The notes: generated by a model from the letters alone, not told the origin. DNA of 64,000 bases from Pipra filicauda (GCF_003945595.2 NW_024104286.1:1544685-1608684), one strand, 5' to 3'. Numbered from the stretch's first letter, positions 49,401 to 63,212 are shown. A program made the numbers and translations.

Positions 49401-52202
49401 AAATATCTACATGACACAGGAGTAATATTTTTCTGCAGGTATGTTTTATTTACTGTCAAGGCCATTGTTTGTATCAACTGCACATCTTTTACTGACCATT
49501 TGTCATGCAAGAGAGAATCTGGAAAAGAGGTGGGTACATGTCTGGTACATGATGGTACGTGCTGGTACATGCTGGTACATCAGAGCTCTGTAGTCGTGGC
49601 TCGTACGTACCTACAGGGACACTGATTCAACTGCACTTTCTACATGAGTGAATGTGCCAGTGTCCCCCACCCATGTCATGAATATCATAAATGCTGTACT
49701 ACCAGGTATCCTAGATGCAGCCTTACTGATAACGGCTGGTAGCTCTGTTCCTTGCTGCCTGCAATAATCCTTTGAATTACAGAGAGAAGTTAAACATCAC
49801 AAGATGACAATAAAATCATTTTGGATCTGAAATAATGACCACATAGAAAAGCTTGTGCCTAATGTTTTGAGTATCGCCTGGGTCTCCAGGAAAGGCTCTG
49901 CCATTTGTGCAGCACTTAGGCAGTGTTTCCACCAGCATAGTTACTCCTCACTAGCTTCCACTGAGGGACTGTTCAGTTTTCTCATCATCCCCATCAGGTC
50001 ATGCCTTATTACAAGTTTTCCAGGTACCATTGGATTGTGTCTTGTAAAGGTGTTTGTGTGTGTGTGTGAACAACCAAGTCAACAAGAGAACTGATTTCCA
50101 TCCACACTAGAATGAGACATTCATTAATTCAGGCATGAAGTAGTGTAAGTCATTTGGTTTTTTGAAGGGAGGTGGCCAAAAGAGGAAGACAGACAGCTAA
50201 CCCAGCAAACAGATGCTGTCAGAGACTGCACAGCTCTCCAAAGGGAGGCAGGAACTGCTGGACAAAAAATAAATATTTTGTAGCCCATTTGTAAAGAAGG
50301 ATATATCAAATGTTTATGCATTTTATATCTTTATATCTATCCTTGTGTATACATCAATAAGTGTATATCTTTCACTATGTATCTCTCTCTCTCTAGATTT
50401 ACACGAGTATAAAGCTAATTTCCTTATTCAAGATGAGCTCAGATCCATTACAAAGACTAAGCCATTTCAGAAACACCTTTAGACTTTCCATGATGGTGCA
50501 CTCAGTTGTGATGGATTGTGGGGCAGGGAAATTGTGCTACCTGTCTGAGCTCAACTTGCTCTACCAGAAGACACCATGAAGGTTAACTTACTGGACTTCA
50601 CATGCCAACTTGTCCTAGCACACTTCTCACTGAGACTGATCACTGGTCCCATTAGAGCCGTATGTGAGCACCTTATGCAAGACTGGAACTGGGAAATGAT
50701 TTTTATCACCCCCACCATATGGAAAACTAAAAATGTTTACTAGATGTTCTCATTTTGAAGTAAAGAACTACCAGTTAGGAAGTAAAGAACCAGCAGAAAA
50801 ATAAATTTCTTCTTAATATAATGGGTTGTGAATGAAACCTTTCCTTCAAGCTGCAGTGGCACAAGCCATTGCACTATGTTTTATAAAAAATGTATCGTTT
50901 TCTCATAATCTCTTCAAGTATCAAGTACAGGGAAATGGCTTTTTGTTCACAGGATAGCTCACTGATTGATTATGTGTTCATACAAGGTCAAAGTCTCATT
51001 TATACCACTGTAAACTGCATGAATTCCCACAATATTTATAGAGGAATATCACTTTACTGTTAATCTTTGTTACCATTTAAATATTTGGACTAGTTTCTTG
51101 AGATTAGCCTGGAAATTTGAACCTTGTATTCTGCCTTTTTTTATCTGATTATCTAAATGATCAAGAAAGAAACTCAAAGATACAGTTGCACACTTGGGTT
51201 TGTGCTTTGGATTCCAACACCTTTTCGCACCCTTTCTTTATTAGGGGAAAAAAAATTTTAAATGGCAAAGCATTGTATCCTCCAAGCATTTCATTCCACC
51301 CACACAGTTCTTTTTCTTTAAAACGGTGGCTTATTCCCAACTGGAAAGGCAGCAGTCTAGCTAGGAGACAGGTTATGTTCAAGAGAGAAAGGAAGGAGGT
51401 AGCTGAATCATAGCAATTTAACTCCGGCTGTGTGGATGTAAATCCAGCCACTGGTTGCTGCTATCACAAGCATAGTATGATTTTGGATACAGGGAATGGC
51501 ATATTGTTCTGGGTAATGAAGGCTAGAGGTCAGAGCAGGCTATGCATTTGCCTTTATTGCTTGCACTCCAGCAGGTGCAATATTTATTGCCTCTACTCTG
51601 TGCACAGCCATCTCTAGCATTACTAATGAAATGTCAAATCTTATTTTTATTTACTTCCTTTCTTTATCACTGCAAATAGTCACATTGACAACCCCCAAAC
51701 CGATAATTTGTGGGTTACTAAGAATGCCATCAGTAAAAGTCAGTCATCAGTAAAGAGCACCAATTTCTGGAAATAAACTAAACAGGTTCATTTGAGGCTT
51801 TTCATAAAACAAATGTTGCAACAAAATTAATTTGTCCAGTATTAGTCATCACCCTTTCTGCATGTTAATACTGTTTCTTCTGGGAGAAACTGGCTTTTTT
51901 TTTTTGAAAATATCCTCTGCTACACTTGGCACTCACAAAGGGCAGAAAAGGCACACGTCTGAGTGTGTCGTATTAACATGCTTCAGCGTCCTGCATGTCC
52001 ACGACATGCAGGCTGGTTTTGGTCACAGATCAGTTGTTATTGTTTTCCCATGAGTAGGTACTTATACCTGATGTCTTGTCAAGATCTTTGCTGCAACAGG
52101 CAGGAGGATGGCTCTTTTTTTTTGTGTTGCTTTGCCTCAGAACCAGGAGGCTTCTTAGGAACATAAACATTTAAGAGGAACGATCCCTTCAAGAATATGG
52201 TA
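43431..52202. other. intergenic DNA, no gene seen
   Basis: Open frames are short and unstructured. A 135-codon plus frame at 44,746-45,153 is Ser/Thr/Phe-rich without a recognised family. The part at 46,740-47,200 is GC-richer and ends in an A/C-rich tail (47,150-47,190), which could mark an old retroposed piece, but no source is recognisable. A period-10 repeat at 49,531 is listed separately. Confidence 0.5.
49531..49580. repeat. tandem repeat of a 10-bp GGTACAT unit
   Basis: Five copies of a unit containing GGTACAT or GGTACGT, spaced 10 bp (11 bp for the first interval). It is a short minisatellite whose period is close to one DNA helical turn. Confidence 0.85.
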
Positions 52203-52352
52203 GGGCCCCCATCACTGGAGGTTTTCAAGATGCAGTAGTACAGGGTACTACATAACCCTATACAGGCTTCCTTTCCCTCAAAAGGTTGGACTAGGTGATC
52301 TTTCAAGGTTCCTCTCAACATGAACTGTTCTGTAATTTTGTGATTCTGTGAT
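52203..52352 (+). mobile_element. CR1 LINE 3'-end fragment, plus strand
   Basis: The sequence runs through CCCCATCACTGGAGGTTTTC, then AAGGTTGGACTAGGTGATC, then TTCCTCTCAACATGAACTG and ends TGATTCTGTGATT. These are the successive landmarks of the CR1 3' end in birds. About 150 bp remain, in sense orientation, with several substitutions, so it is an old 5'-truncated insertion. No coding part of the element is present. Confidence 0.9.
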
Positions 52353-55300
52353 TTGGTCAGAGTGTACCTTTGCACCAAAAACCTTCAGAGAGCAGCAGCA
52401 TTTGGTTAGTTTCATTCTCAGAGGAAGTTTCTCCTGGGATGCGTGCTGTGCTAACGTGGGTGTGGAAAGGGGTGGATGGAGGAATCTCCTCTAGGCTCAT
52501 CTCCTTAGCTGCCTTCCTTTTGTTCCTTTCTTCTGGAGTTTGGCTTTTGCTTTCCATGTTGAGAGGTTTTTAAGGAAAAGAGTGTCTTGATTGCAGAGAG
52601 TTGCTGAGGAGACAGAAATTGCTGTCTCAGGGCTCTTGGTTACTCTGGGGGAGTGTTAGGTTTGTACTGCCCACAGACAGCAGCGAACCCACCAGGATTT
52701 AGCTCCAATAGCTGAGATACGGGTGTCTTCTCAACATCTGAATGGCCTCGTGTCTACTCATGGGGATGGAAGTTTCCTCAGAGCTCTTGGGTAGGATGTG
52801 TTCTTGCCTTTCCCATCATTTGAGCCCTGAATGTAAATTTTACAGCAGACTGATGACAATGGATGGTGTTTGGGGGTCTTGTTTCCTTTGCAGATATGGA
52901 ACGTGAGAAAGGCAATGTTTTCTCCAAGAAGGTGAGAAATCTGTCTGTGCCTACAGGTCTCTCTTTGATTACAATTAATTAGCCACAAGTACATGTTAGA
53001 ACTGTGCCGAGAACTCTCTGATCAGAGAAGCTCCCAGTCAAAGGACAGACACATAGAGAGAAATTAGAGGAAAGCCAGGCATTATGTCACACTTTGTGGA
53101 GTAGCTGCTCCAAGAGCAAATGAACAATATTTTGATCTTTCAGGGGGGAATATTTTGGGGAGCCTAAAGAGAACATCCACCAGGACAAGAGAAGTGCTTC
53201 ATAGTTCCTGATGAAGAGAATGTTTGGCCTCTCATCTTTTTCTTCAAAACCTGTTGTTTTTCCAACCTGTGCCAATCCAGTTCCTGCCCAGAATTAATGT
53301 GGTAGGTAGGAGAGAAGCAACAACTTTCTGTCGAGGTGTACTGAGGATAGTTCACTTAAGTTATATTTCAAAGTGTCTCAGGCTTTTGAATCAAGTAGCG
53401 GTTCCTTAAAGGGGTTTAGATATATCTAATTTTTTTTTTTTTTTAATTCTGCCCGAGAACTTGTAGAACATGGTATTCCCCTGGTCTTTCAGCTTCAGTG
53501 TCCTGGAAATAGACTTTTTTTTTTAGGTGGACACTTGAGGAAGGGCAAGTAAAGCTTTGATTAATGACCCACTCTTTTGTGACTGGCTGGAAAAAGATAG
53601 TTTGAGGCTTTCCTACAGCTCTTGTCCAGAAGCAGTGAGTTTTTTTCTTTAACAGAAAAGCATTAGTCTGATAGTTGATCATTTTAAATTTAATCCTGTG
53701 AGGGCTTTAAAGATTTATATAGATTATCTGTATGTCCTTTCGGGTGCAGAATTTCATAATCATTGACCTAAACTGCCTTTACAATCAGTGCACTGCTCCT
53801 CAGCATTGCAGAGATGTTTCATCAGTTTTGACTTGTCCTCTGATTGGCATATCACAGGTTTACTTAGGAAGAGACTTAACTATAGTAGAGACTTAAGTAC
53901 TTATGTCCAAGTGCAGACCTGTAACTGCCCAAAATAGGCTCTGAGCACCTGTCCTGGAAAGTTATTAGCAATAGCAAAATTCCTCCCAAGTTCCATGAGA
54001 TTCTTGCTTCTGAACATGGAAACTCTTCTTATAAGGATTAGAAAAGATCATAGTGTGCTTCTCAGAGACAAAGAGGTGTCAGTAATGAGATACTTGACAA
54101 GTTGAAATTTCAATGGAAATGTGACACCTAAAGCACATTCCACAGTGCTTTAAGACACTTTTCTTCCAAAGATTTTACTCTTTGTTAGACAACTAAATAA
54201 ATTTCAGGCTCCAGATCCTTGCATGTTGCTTAATTAATGTTATTAAGGATAAACATAGTAAGAAACAGTAACGTAACTGTCGAACTGTTATTTATTGTGG
54301 AAGTTCCTGTGTATGTGTGCTCAGATTAATCCAAAATCAAGATCCTCTTTGCACAGATCTCAAGGCTTTATTAGTGGGCCGCAGCTGACCTGTTAGCTCA
54401 CAGTGACAGTCAGCATCACTGTCTACAATGCGTTTGCTCTCCTTTGAGAGGTGTCTTGCCTGAAGCTCAAAAAACTGAACTAGTGACCTCAAATGACCTT
54501 ACTTTCTCCAAGTCAGAAGTCTCATGTCCTACATGTTCCACAGACAGAAAATGAAATAGAATGATGAAATATTAGAGCAATGACCTTTTTGTGACAGAAA
54601 CACCGAATTTTGAAGTTGGTCTTTTCCCATAATCAGGGGACCAGAATGAATTTCAAGATCTCAGTTTAAAGGGAATGTCAGTGTTTGAGACCAGATTTAA
54701 CCAAAAAAGTTGACCTTCCGGTGATCTCAGAAAGATCAAAAATGAAGTCTTCTTCTTCTCCAAGTGCTTGTATGCAGTGCCAATCCTAATGAACCATTCT
54801 ACCAAATTTCAACAGTTTAACATCATGGGAATGTGGAAATCAGTTGTGTCAGTTATTAATCCTGTTGAATACATCTGTATTATCTTAGACTGCACTTCTC
54901 CAGTGACCAGACTCTAGTGGCTCAAAGGATTGTTTGCTGTGTGGAAGACATCACAACAATCAACATTACAGTTATAGTTCAATGCATTATTTGATAGCAA
55001 GGACTCCGTTGCAGACGGTCTCTCTCCTGGGGGTGAGAGGGAAGCTTTTCTTTTGTTCTTTCCCTCAGGAGAGTCAGTTTGGTTGGAACAGCTGCTAAAA
55101 TTGTTAATCCACCAATAATCATATGATTTCACAGAGACCTGCTATTATTCATATGCAATGTGCTCTTGCTTTTCTTCTCATACTCTGGGTTGTGCATGTC
55201 TGACATCAGTACTGCAGCTGTATTACGGTGATTGCTTTTTATTTTGAGGCCTCGCTTCTAATTACTAAAGAAAAAAGATCTCTGCCACATATGTTGGAAA

Positions 55301-58300
55301 TGGAGAAAGGCTGCAGTCCAACATCAGCTCTGACAAGGTTTTACCTATTGTGCGGGCTCCCCGTGCTCTGGTCAGCAGCAGACCGCTTGCATGTTACACG
55401 CCGTATTTTATTGCCTATCAGATTAGTGCAACCCTTTATTCCTAACATCTAAGAACTCAAGCCTTTCCACAGACTAGACAAGGCTGGACACATCCACTTT
55501 GTGGTTGCCTGTCTTGGATGGACCTGAGATGTTCGTGTCATCGGTATCTTGAGAAACAGAGATTTTGTAACAATGGCCAGGGTAAATTGCTGTGGATGTG
55601 TGATGGCTGGAAATGGTTGTACTTCTTCCTCGAGGGTCATGCAGTAGAGCTATGCTGGGTCTGACAGGATATTTGAGGGAGGCAAGACACTGGCATATTA
55701 ACCACTCCAATAAGAGGGACAAACAGCTTTCCAGAGCACTGAGGGGAGATAGGAGCACATTCCATTGATAGTGAAATCTTTGCATGAGGATTTTGTTACT
55801 TTCAGTTAAGACTTCTGGGAAGTTTCAGAAGCAAGCTTGGTCTGTGCTAGGGTACAAATCTGGGTAGTACATAAAGGAGGAAGATTGATACTTGCTAGTA
55901 GCACATATATTCCGGTCCTTACAGGGGTCACTAATCTCCTTTCTTGGCATGAGTGACAGAGGCAGTCAGGAATGCCTAGCTTGTTCTGTAGTGTAATACT
56001 GACCACCTGGTGGGCTGAATTATGGGGGAATGTCTACAGTTTCCCCCGGAGCACACTGCAGGGGCCACTGTGGGAGATACACACTGGGCTTGATGCATCA
56101 CCAGGCTGTTCTACATGGGCAACTTGGTGTCCCTCTGAACTCTGCCATTCTATATCCCTTCCTTCTCTCCTCTGGGAACATCTTCACAGCCTGTCACAAG
56201 GCTGACCAAGGGAAAACCAGATGAATCACTAAAAAGACCTCTGACTTCTTGAAAAAAAAGTAGGTTTTAAAAATACAGAGCTATTAAGCAGCAGTACACT
56301 ATGCATTCAAAGCAGAATTCAACTTTTAACCATTCAGGATACCCCTACAAGACAAACATAAAACCATTTCCTCCATACTTCACAAGGAAGGAAACTGCAA
56401 CGTAAGTGACACAGCTGAAATTTCAGGCTAGGTGAATATCGGAGAAGGGATTAGTATTTATGCTCCTTAACTACCAAAACTGGTGTTTTCTCTTCAAGAC
56501 AACAATACCTCCAAGGTCTTGAGTTGCAGATTGAACAAAACTAATGCAACTTTAATAACGTATATGTATATTTTATGCCTTCACCATAAGGACATGGGTT
56601 CCTTAGGCTATATGATTTTCACATATAGTTGACAGTGGTGCAGATGTAATACAAGGAGACTGTCATGTCATAAAATCTGTAACAGATGAGCTTTCCCCTC
56701 ATTGTGCATCTGATTCCTTTCTTAGCATGAAGTATGTGTTTTTGAGGTGAGAATGTGAGGTTTTCTTATTTACCTGGATTTGAGTTCCTAGAACTAAAAC
56801 AAATGTTGATTTTGCTGCCATACTGGTTTGCTCTCAGTGTTGTATCAGAGGTCCTCACTGCTGAACAGATTGCACTTTTTTGTCTGAAATATGCCAGTTC
56901 TTCCTGCCCTGTAACTGTAAGCAAAAATGTTTACAATGGGCTGGCTTTTTTTCCTGGTCTGATTGAGGCACAAAGAGGAACTTACATATCTTATTTTTAT
57001 CTTCAGAGAAAAATGTAGCTGGAGATTTTTTTGGGGGGGGAGATAGTTTTTTCCTCTGCAGGGAGTTAGGTATCTAAGTGTGTGCACATAGATACAAAAG
57101 AGGATACACCCTGCTTTTTGTTGCCAGTGTCAGACCTGCTTAACACTGTCTAAATGTCTCTGTACAACGGCTCAAGAAATATCAACGTCTGGGTGAAATA
57201 TCTGCATGCAGCAAAAACAGAGGAGTCGCCTTTAAATTCAGGATCCGAGTTTCCAAATACAGTTTTCTGGAAAAACACCATCAGATTTGGCACTGGTTCA
57301 CCGGTGGAGAGTTGTATATGAAATAGCATGTATAGTAGGGCTCGGGAACCATTGCTCTCTACCTAGATACAGTGGATGGGATTTCCAAAACAGAGCTCTC
57401 AGCAATGCCAGGGGTAGGGCAGCAGGGAGTAGGTTTCTGTCAGTCTGCAGAGCCTGTCTGCTGGCATGGGATCGTTCTGTAAAGCAGCATTACATTTGGG
57501 GAAGGAATCTTCCTTTCCCAGGCTCATGGGTAGAGATATGGGCCATCTAGTGGGGAGAGAAATTAATAGCTGAGGATATCTCCCATTTCAGTTCTCCAGC
57601 TCGCTGCCTCCCTCGTACAGCCTCTGCATATGCCGACATATAAGAGTGGCAGGTAAATAATTTTCCTCTATTTCAGGAAGGAACAAGAAAAGTCAAGTTG
57701 GTGTAAAACATCCAGCAGTACTTAACACCAATGGCATCCAGCCTGCACTAGTAATGGGAGACCTTTGCAGAAATAACGAACTGGTTTTGTTCCTTCACTT
57801 CAAACGAAGTGCCCTGCTGAATGTGAAAATGAAGCCAGACTGTTCTGTGCTGCCTCTCAACATCTCTGTGCCACATCACTTCAGTAAACTACTCACTTGC
57901 ATTTAGTCCAGGCTCTACAGCGTCAGTTTAGTTTATAAGAGCTGTTTCATGAGTTCATACAGTGGGTTTATGCGGAGTTATTTTTATGGGGCACGGGGAA
58001 CTGACATACATGACATGAAGATTTGCATTTGTTTTTATTGAAGCCTGAGTCCTTACTTTTATTTCTTTTTAAGTCTGAAGGTGCCTGTAAGACTGCTCTC
58101 TGCTAAATAGGAGTTCATTTTCAATTTCTAAAATTTCTTGTCGCCTCTTGCTTCCCCTTCCCCATTTGATGAGTGCTCTTATAATAAACTCATTGAAATG
58201 TTGTTCCAAAAGGCAGTGCTTTCACAGGAAGAGTACTCAGTCTCATGTAACAAAGTTCTATATTAAGATCCATAGATTGAATCTAGATAAAATGCAGTCA

Positions 58301-59912
58301 CTGTGACGGCTGACAGCAAGAAGATCCCCACTGCCTTGCTGTGCTGAGACACCCATTGCAGATGAATCCATGACCCAACTGCACTGCCTTGAATTCAGCC
58401 ACATGGAAGAAATAATGCTGCTGTGAGGGAGGGAAGGAAGACACTTCTGTTTCAGGTGCCACATAGAAAAAAAATCTACTGAAATTTATTTGCATGCATA
58501 ATTGTTCTTTCCCCTCCAGTTGCTGCAATCATTAAGCTGCTTCATCAGCTTTCATGGCTGGGTCCTGCTGCTGGAGTATAGGGCTGACTTTGGCCACAAT
58601 CTGAGGTTATTGCCCTAGAAAGGTGCAGCTGTGGCTTTGCTGCCAGTGTCAAGTCATCCCCACGATGTGCATTCCTCCACCTCCCTCACTCTTCTTCCTC
58701 CTTACTCCTGGGTAAGAGGCTGGGCAGCCCCCCTGGACTGGCTCCTTCAAGTACAGGAGCCAGGGGCCAGAAGATCATGTTACCTGGAGCTGGTGAGGAC
58801 TCATCATTCAGAGGAGGCAAAGCCCTGGCAGTCAGGATGTTAGGCCTGTTTGGGTCATGGAGAAGCTTTCCTTGGCCTACTAGGAGAATAACACCACTCA
58901 CACAGGGTGGTGAGAGATATCAGAGTTAGTGTTGTCATCCCTGGAAGGGTAAAATAATTTTTGGTGGTGCTGCTGAGACTCTGGTAGGGTGTGTGTGCTT
59001 CTCACGTGATGAGACAGCTTCCCATGAGCAGGTCTGACACTCCAGCCAGCAATGGCTGCAGTCTGTAGCAAGTCAGGTCACCTTGGAGAAACAGATAGAT
59101 CTGGACAGGTGAGGATGTTTACTGACAACAGAATGCATGAATGCATTGGGTGGTGATCACATTTCTAAGTAAAAGCTCTTGCTTTCAACTGAACACTGAA
59201 GAAGTATAGGATTTGAATAAGGCCCTTGAGGATTTCCTCACTGGCATTGTCCCACCACTGCTCTGGGGTGGGAGCAAAATCTACCACGAGCCATCAGGTG
59301 GTCAGTTATGACAAAGTCTAGCAACAGCCCCCCCCCCAAAGGGGATTACTTATCCATCACAAAGTTTTCTTCCCACAGTACTTGATTCTTACGACAATTA
59401 ATGCTGGCGATTACATGGCAATTGTATGATGTAAATATATACTTCAAAGTACTAGCTTTTAAGGTAATATTTCCTTATTCATTTTACTTTTTTGGCGGTG
59501 GTGGTGGAATGTAGTGAGAACCAGGGAAGCTATATTTGATGCTATGTTGTTGTCACAGTCTTTCACAGTTTCGGAGGGAGTGTCTTGGACCATTTAGATC
59601 ACTGAGCTCTGCCACATGGGAATTCCCCCGTGAACTGCTTCCCTCATGGCATCTTTCACATTTGTGGCTGACCATGATTCTAGTGAGCATAAGCCCTGTC
59701 TAACAAGGTCACATACTCAGAAACTTTCCAAGTGAATTCCTAGAAAGTATGTGGTAGATGTGTGATTCTTGCCTATATAGTAGCCTTGACCTTTTTGCTT
59801 GTTTCTGACTTCACAACATACACAGGAAATCAAATTATGCAAAGTGCTGGAAATGAAAGCAAACTACAACCCCTAGTTTCATAAATTCCTTAAACATCTA
59901 TGTAGCACGAAA

Positions 59913-59929
59913 TGTGTGTGTGTGTGTGT
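59913..59929. repeat. (GT)n microsatellite
   Basis: About eight GT units. Confidence 0.9.
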
Positions 59930-61029
59930 CATCCCATAGGCTACAATGTATTTGCCTAGACATCAGTGCATTTGTTACATGTTTCTGGAAGCTAAACATC
60001 CCAACAAGTATCTGACACAGTGATTTTCTGCTGTGCTGAGATCCCTGTAGTACAGACCACACAGGCTTTAAATGCATTATTTGCATCTCTGCTGCCACCA
60101 CAGGACTCACACCTCTGATGGACTAACATCTCTTTCAGAAGCCAAACCGCATATCAGAGTTACTCATGCTGGAGCTGGAGCTCCTGTAAGAAACTAACGC
60201 CTTTTTCCTCCTGACTGCATTGACAGTGTTTTCAATTTGGACAGGCACATGCTGTTTATTCTATAGTTCTGAGCATCCTTTCTCTGCTGCCGCCTCACAG
60301 AGGGTGCTCTGGGGCTGGGTCTTCCCTCTAGTGAGCAGTGGGTGTGTACAAGGCTCATGTGGGCCAGTGATGCCCTCCTTGCTCTCGTCCTTGGGACAGC
60401 TCACTGGAAGTAGAGTCAGTCATTCTCCACTGGAAATATCACTGACCTGGCCCTCAGGAAGCTTCTACAAACTGTCCTCCAGAACAGCAGAAAGGAGGCA
60501 GAACATGCTCTTTCAGCTTCAGCTGTTCACAAAACTGTGTGATACAGGTGCAGGCAGTGCAGCATGACTTCCCAAGACGGAGACAGAGGGAGTCCCAGAC
60601 ACAGAGATGGTAACAACAGCTAACAAGACCTGTCCTGTTGGCAGCCTCTTGCTGCAGGATGAGTGTGGGCTGCTGAGGATGTGTGGGCAGGTATTTCAGA
60701 GTCTTGCTGCAGCTCGATGGACATCCTGCCTCCTGTGAAGGACTTGAGTGCCTCTGGCTGCGTCAGGGACCAGGGTTGGCCAAGGGCACAGAGCCGGGCC
60801 CAGTGCTGCATTCATCTTCTCTCCTTGCTTCCCAGAAGTGCATGCAGCCTGCCACCCTCCACCCACCTCAGCTGCCATCCTCCAGGGCCCTGGGCAGCCT
60901 GTGCCCCCCGACACGCACCCATGGCCCCAGCCTTGTAACTTCATTACCTCACTGTGTTCCAGCATTTGAATGCTGCAATTATTTCCATCATGTGATGGCA
61001 GGGAGAAAACAAAGAATTTAACAGGGAAG

Positions 61030-61470
61030 GCCTAGCCTATGTTTAGTTTTTATAATTCCGATTCTTTTTTTTCTTCTTTTTAATGAGTATTTATTGAAAC
61101 GTTTAGAGAGGCATGAAAGCCATCTCTGGGCCTTGCATAAAACCCTGAAGACCTCCCTCCTCAGGGTTTGATCAAGAAATCTCATTGTTTTTCTAAGTTT
61201 CTCTCCTTGCATGCTTTAGCCGGTGAAAAGTGAAATTGTCATCGTTTTTATCAAGCTGCTGAGATGTCATGTTAAAAAAATAGCCCAATAAACTGATGGG
61301 GGAAATCCTAGTTATGCTGGCACAAGCATAATTTAATTTAGATTGCTATAACAACAAGCAGTGTCCATGGTCTCCGTAATCGTGTTAAGGCCTATACACA
61401 AAATAATTAGCATCTTTATATTTGGTAAATAGAGGTCCACTCCAGGTCAGCCTCAGTGAGGACACGGCAT
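61030..61470. promoter_or_regulatory. possible conserved non-coding element (motif-dense)
   Basis: AT-rich but not low-complexity, with several homeodomain-type cores (TAATTTAATTTAG, AATAATTAGC, GTAATCGTG) and no coding or repeat signal. It has the look of a conserved enhancer. The call rests only on motif density and sequence texture. Confidence 0.2.
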
Positions 61471-62687
61471 TGTTAGAAGACAATGCCTTTTATAGCTTGT
61501 GCAGAAAAGGCATTTGTGAATAAAACATTGCTGGAAACAACAAAAGGAGGGTTTGATTATCCAGGAAGCACCTCCACTTGCCTTTTACCCAGTTTTTGTT
61601 TCTCCTTTGGAAGAAAAATAATAATTAATTTATTCAAGCATGAAGAATCAAAGGAAACTGCATATAATAAACACACTGGTTGCTCAATTTCTTTTTCACA
61701 GCCAACCATGATCCAACAGGCTTCTCAAAAGCTAAGGCTGTATACCTGCAGCCCCAAACCTGACAAAATGCAGGGGCATTTTTTTATTTATTAAACATGT
61801 CTGTGGTCATTTGACCTGGAACAGACCTGCCAGAATTTCAAGCAGTTCAGAAAAGTCAGAGGACACTTCTAAAAGTAAGCAAGAGCCTTGCTCCAAAGCA
61901 TCCCAGTCATTTCTGCATTTCTGTTGTTACTTACATTTACATAAATATCATCCCAATAGTTTGAAACTTGCAGAGATTTTTAGTTCAGCTGAACAAAACA
62001 GGATATGACAACAATAGGTATGCTACTCAATGATATGGAGAAGGTGCATGAGTGGGGGGGTGTGTGCCTTCTCTTTAATCAAAACCAATTGACACTTTCC
62101 AGTGAAAAATGATCCCACTTTATAATTGTAGGACTTTTCCCCCCAAAAAAATTACTGCATTTCACTTTTCCAGTATTTTGTAACAGTGTCACAAAAATCC
62201 TTATCCTCCTAGCTAGATTCAAAATTAAGATAGCATCTCAAACATTTTTACCTTGCAGTTTTTATAAACAGAAAACATTAGCTAACAATTTTAATGAAGT
62301 GCTATTAAACTGCCTGAACTTCTCTGGAAATTCTCTGAGAAACCTACATTTAGGTCCACTAGACACATTATTGACATTTCAGCTGTTTCTAATCAGTCTG
62401 CTATGCTTATCTGTTTCAGAGCAACAAGGTTGGTCTGCTCCATCAAATTAAGAGACAGTTCATTCAGTCAGACGGAATCATGTGTATCAACATCAACATC
62501 CTGTAGACCAGCATGGCATGTGGATATTGTTGACTCCAGAGCTGAGGATATTTCAACAGCGTTTGCTATGTGTTTCTCTGGATCATGGAAAAAGGTCTTT
62601 TCTTTCAGAAAGGACAAGTACACTTCTCCCCACAGAGGTCATCTCCCTTTCCTGTGCCATGTTCCTGAAGCAGCTAAGTTTCTCAGG

Positions 62688-62710
62688 AAAAAAAAAAAAA
62701 AAAAAAAAAA
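62688..62710. repeat. poly(A) run of 23
   Basis: An uninterrupted A run. No retroposon body or target-site duplication is obvious beside it. Confidence 0.9.
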
Positions 62711-62854
62711 GGAATGAAATTGTTTTTTGTTTTGTTTGCTTATTTTTTAAAATAAATTTATGTCATCTCAATTTGTTTTGAAACCAAAGGGGTACCGAAA
62801 GACTTTCCTTTTGAGTTCACAGAAAAAATATTTACCTAATTTTTTTTGCTTTGT

Positions 62855-62909
62855 GAGAGAGAGAGAGATACATATATATATATGCTATATATATATATAT
62901 ATATATATT
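62855..62909. repeat. (GA)7 followed by (TA)n
   Basis: A GA run passes into an almost pure TA run with one GC interruption. It is prone to unwinding and cruciform formation and lies directly left of the CpG-dense patch. Confidence 0.95.
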
Positions 62910-62965
62910 ATAGTTATTCAGGCAGCTTTACATCCACTTAGATGCTTAGAAGTGTTTTTTTACCC

Positions 62966-63212
62966 TGCGCTCAGCTGTGCACGCCCACATGGGTACCGAT
63001 GCTTTCGTGACCGCGGCCCGTGAACACTGACAGCGAAATCCCTGCACGTCTCCCGGCGGCCACCAGAGGACGCGGCGCTCCCAGGACGGTGCTTCCCGTC
63101 ACACCCGGCCAGAAAATTCCCTCGGGGAATTAGGTCGTGCTCCAAGTCGCGAATGTGATCGGGGCTTTCTCGAATCCCGCTCGGCGTGATTAAACAACAG
63201 CCAGTTATACGG
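62966..63212. promoter_or_regulatory. isolated small CpG island
   Basis: I count 27 CpG dinucleotides in about 250 bp, against very few in the kilobases on either side. Both boundaries are sharp. There is no TATA box or strong splice donor, and the 87-codon minus frame across it (62,960-63,223) has no recognised motif. It could be an orphan CpG island acting as enhancer, insulator or non-coding RNA promoter. Confidence 0.6.
63060..63073 (+). promoter_or_regulatory. CTCF-like motif
   Basis: CCACCAGAGGACGC, inside GGCGG...GGCGC flanks, matches the CTCF core (CCASYAGRKGGCGC) at all but one key base (A for G). It lies in the middle of the isolated CpG patch, which suggests an insulator or loop anchor. 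Confidence 0.4.

Larger units (their letters stand above)
52353..62687. other. intergenic DNA, no gene seen
   Basis: No frame here shows domain, codon or splice support. GC-richer patches occur at 55,300-55,800, 58,600-58,900 and 60,250-60,970 without recognisable content. Simple repeats and one conserved-element-like stretch are listed separately. Confidence 0.5.
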
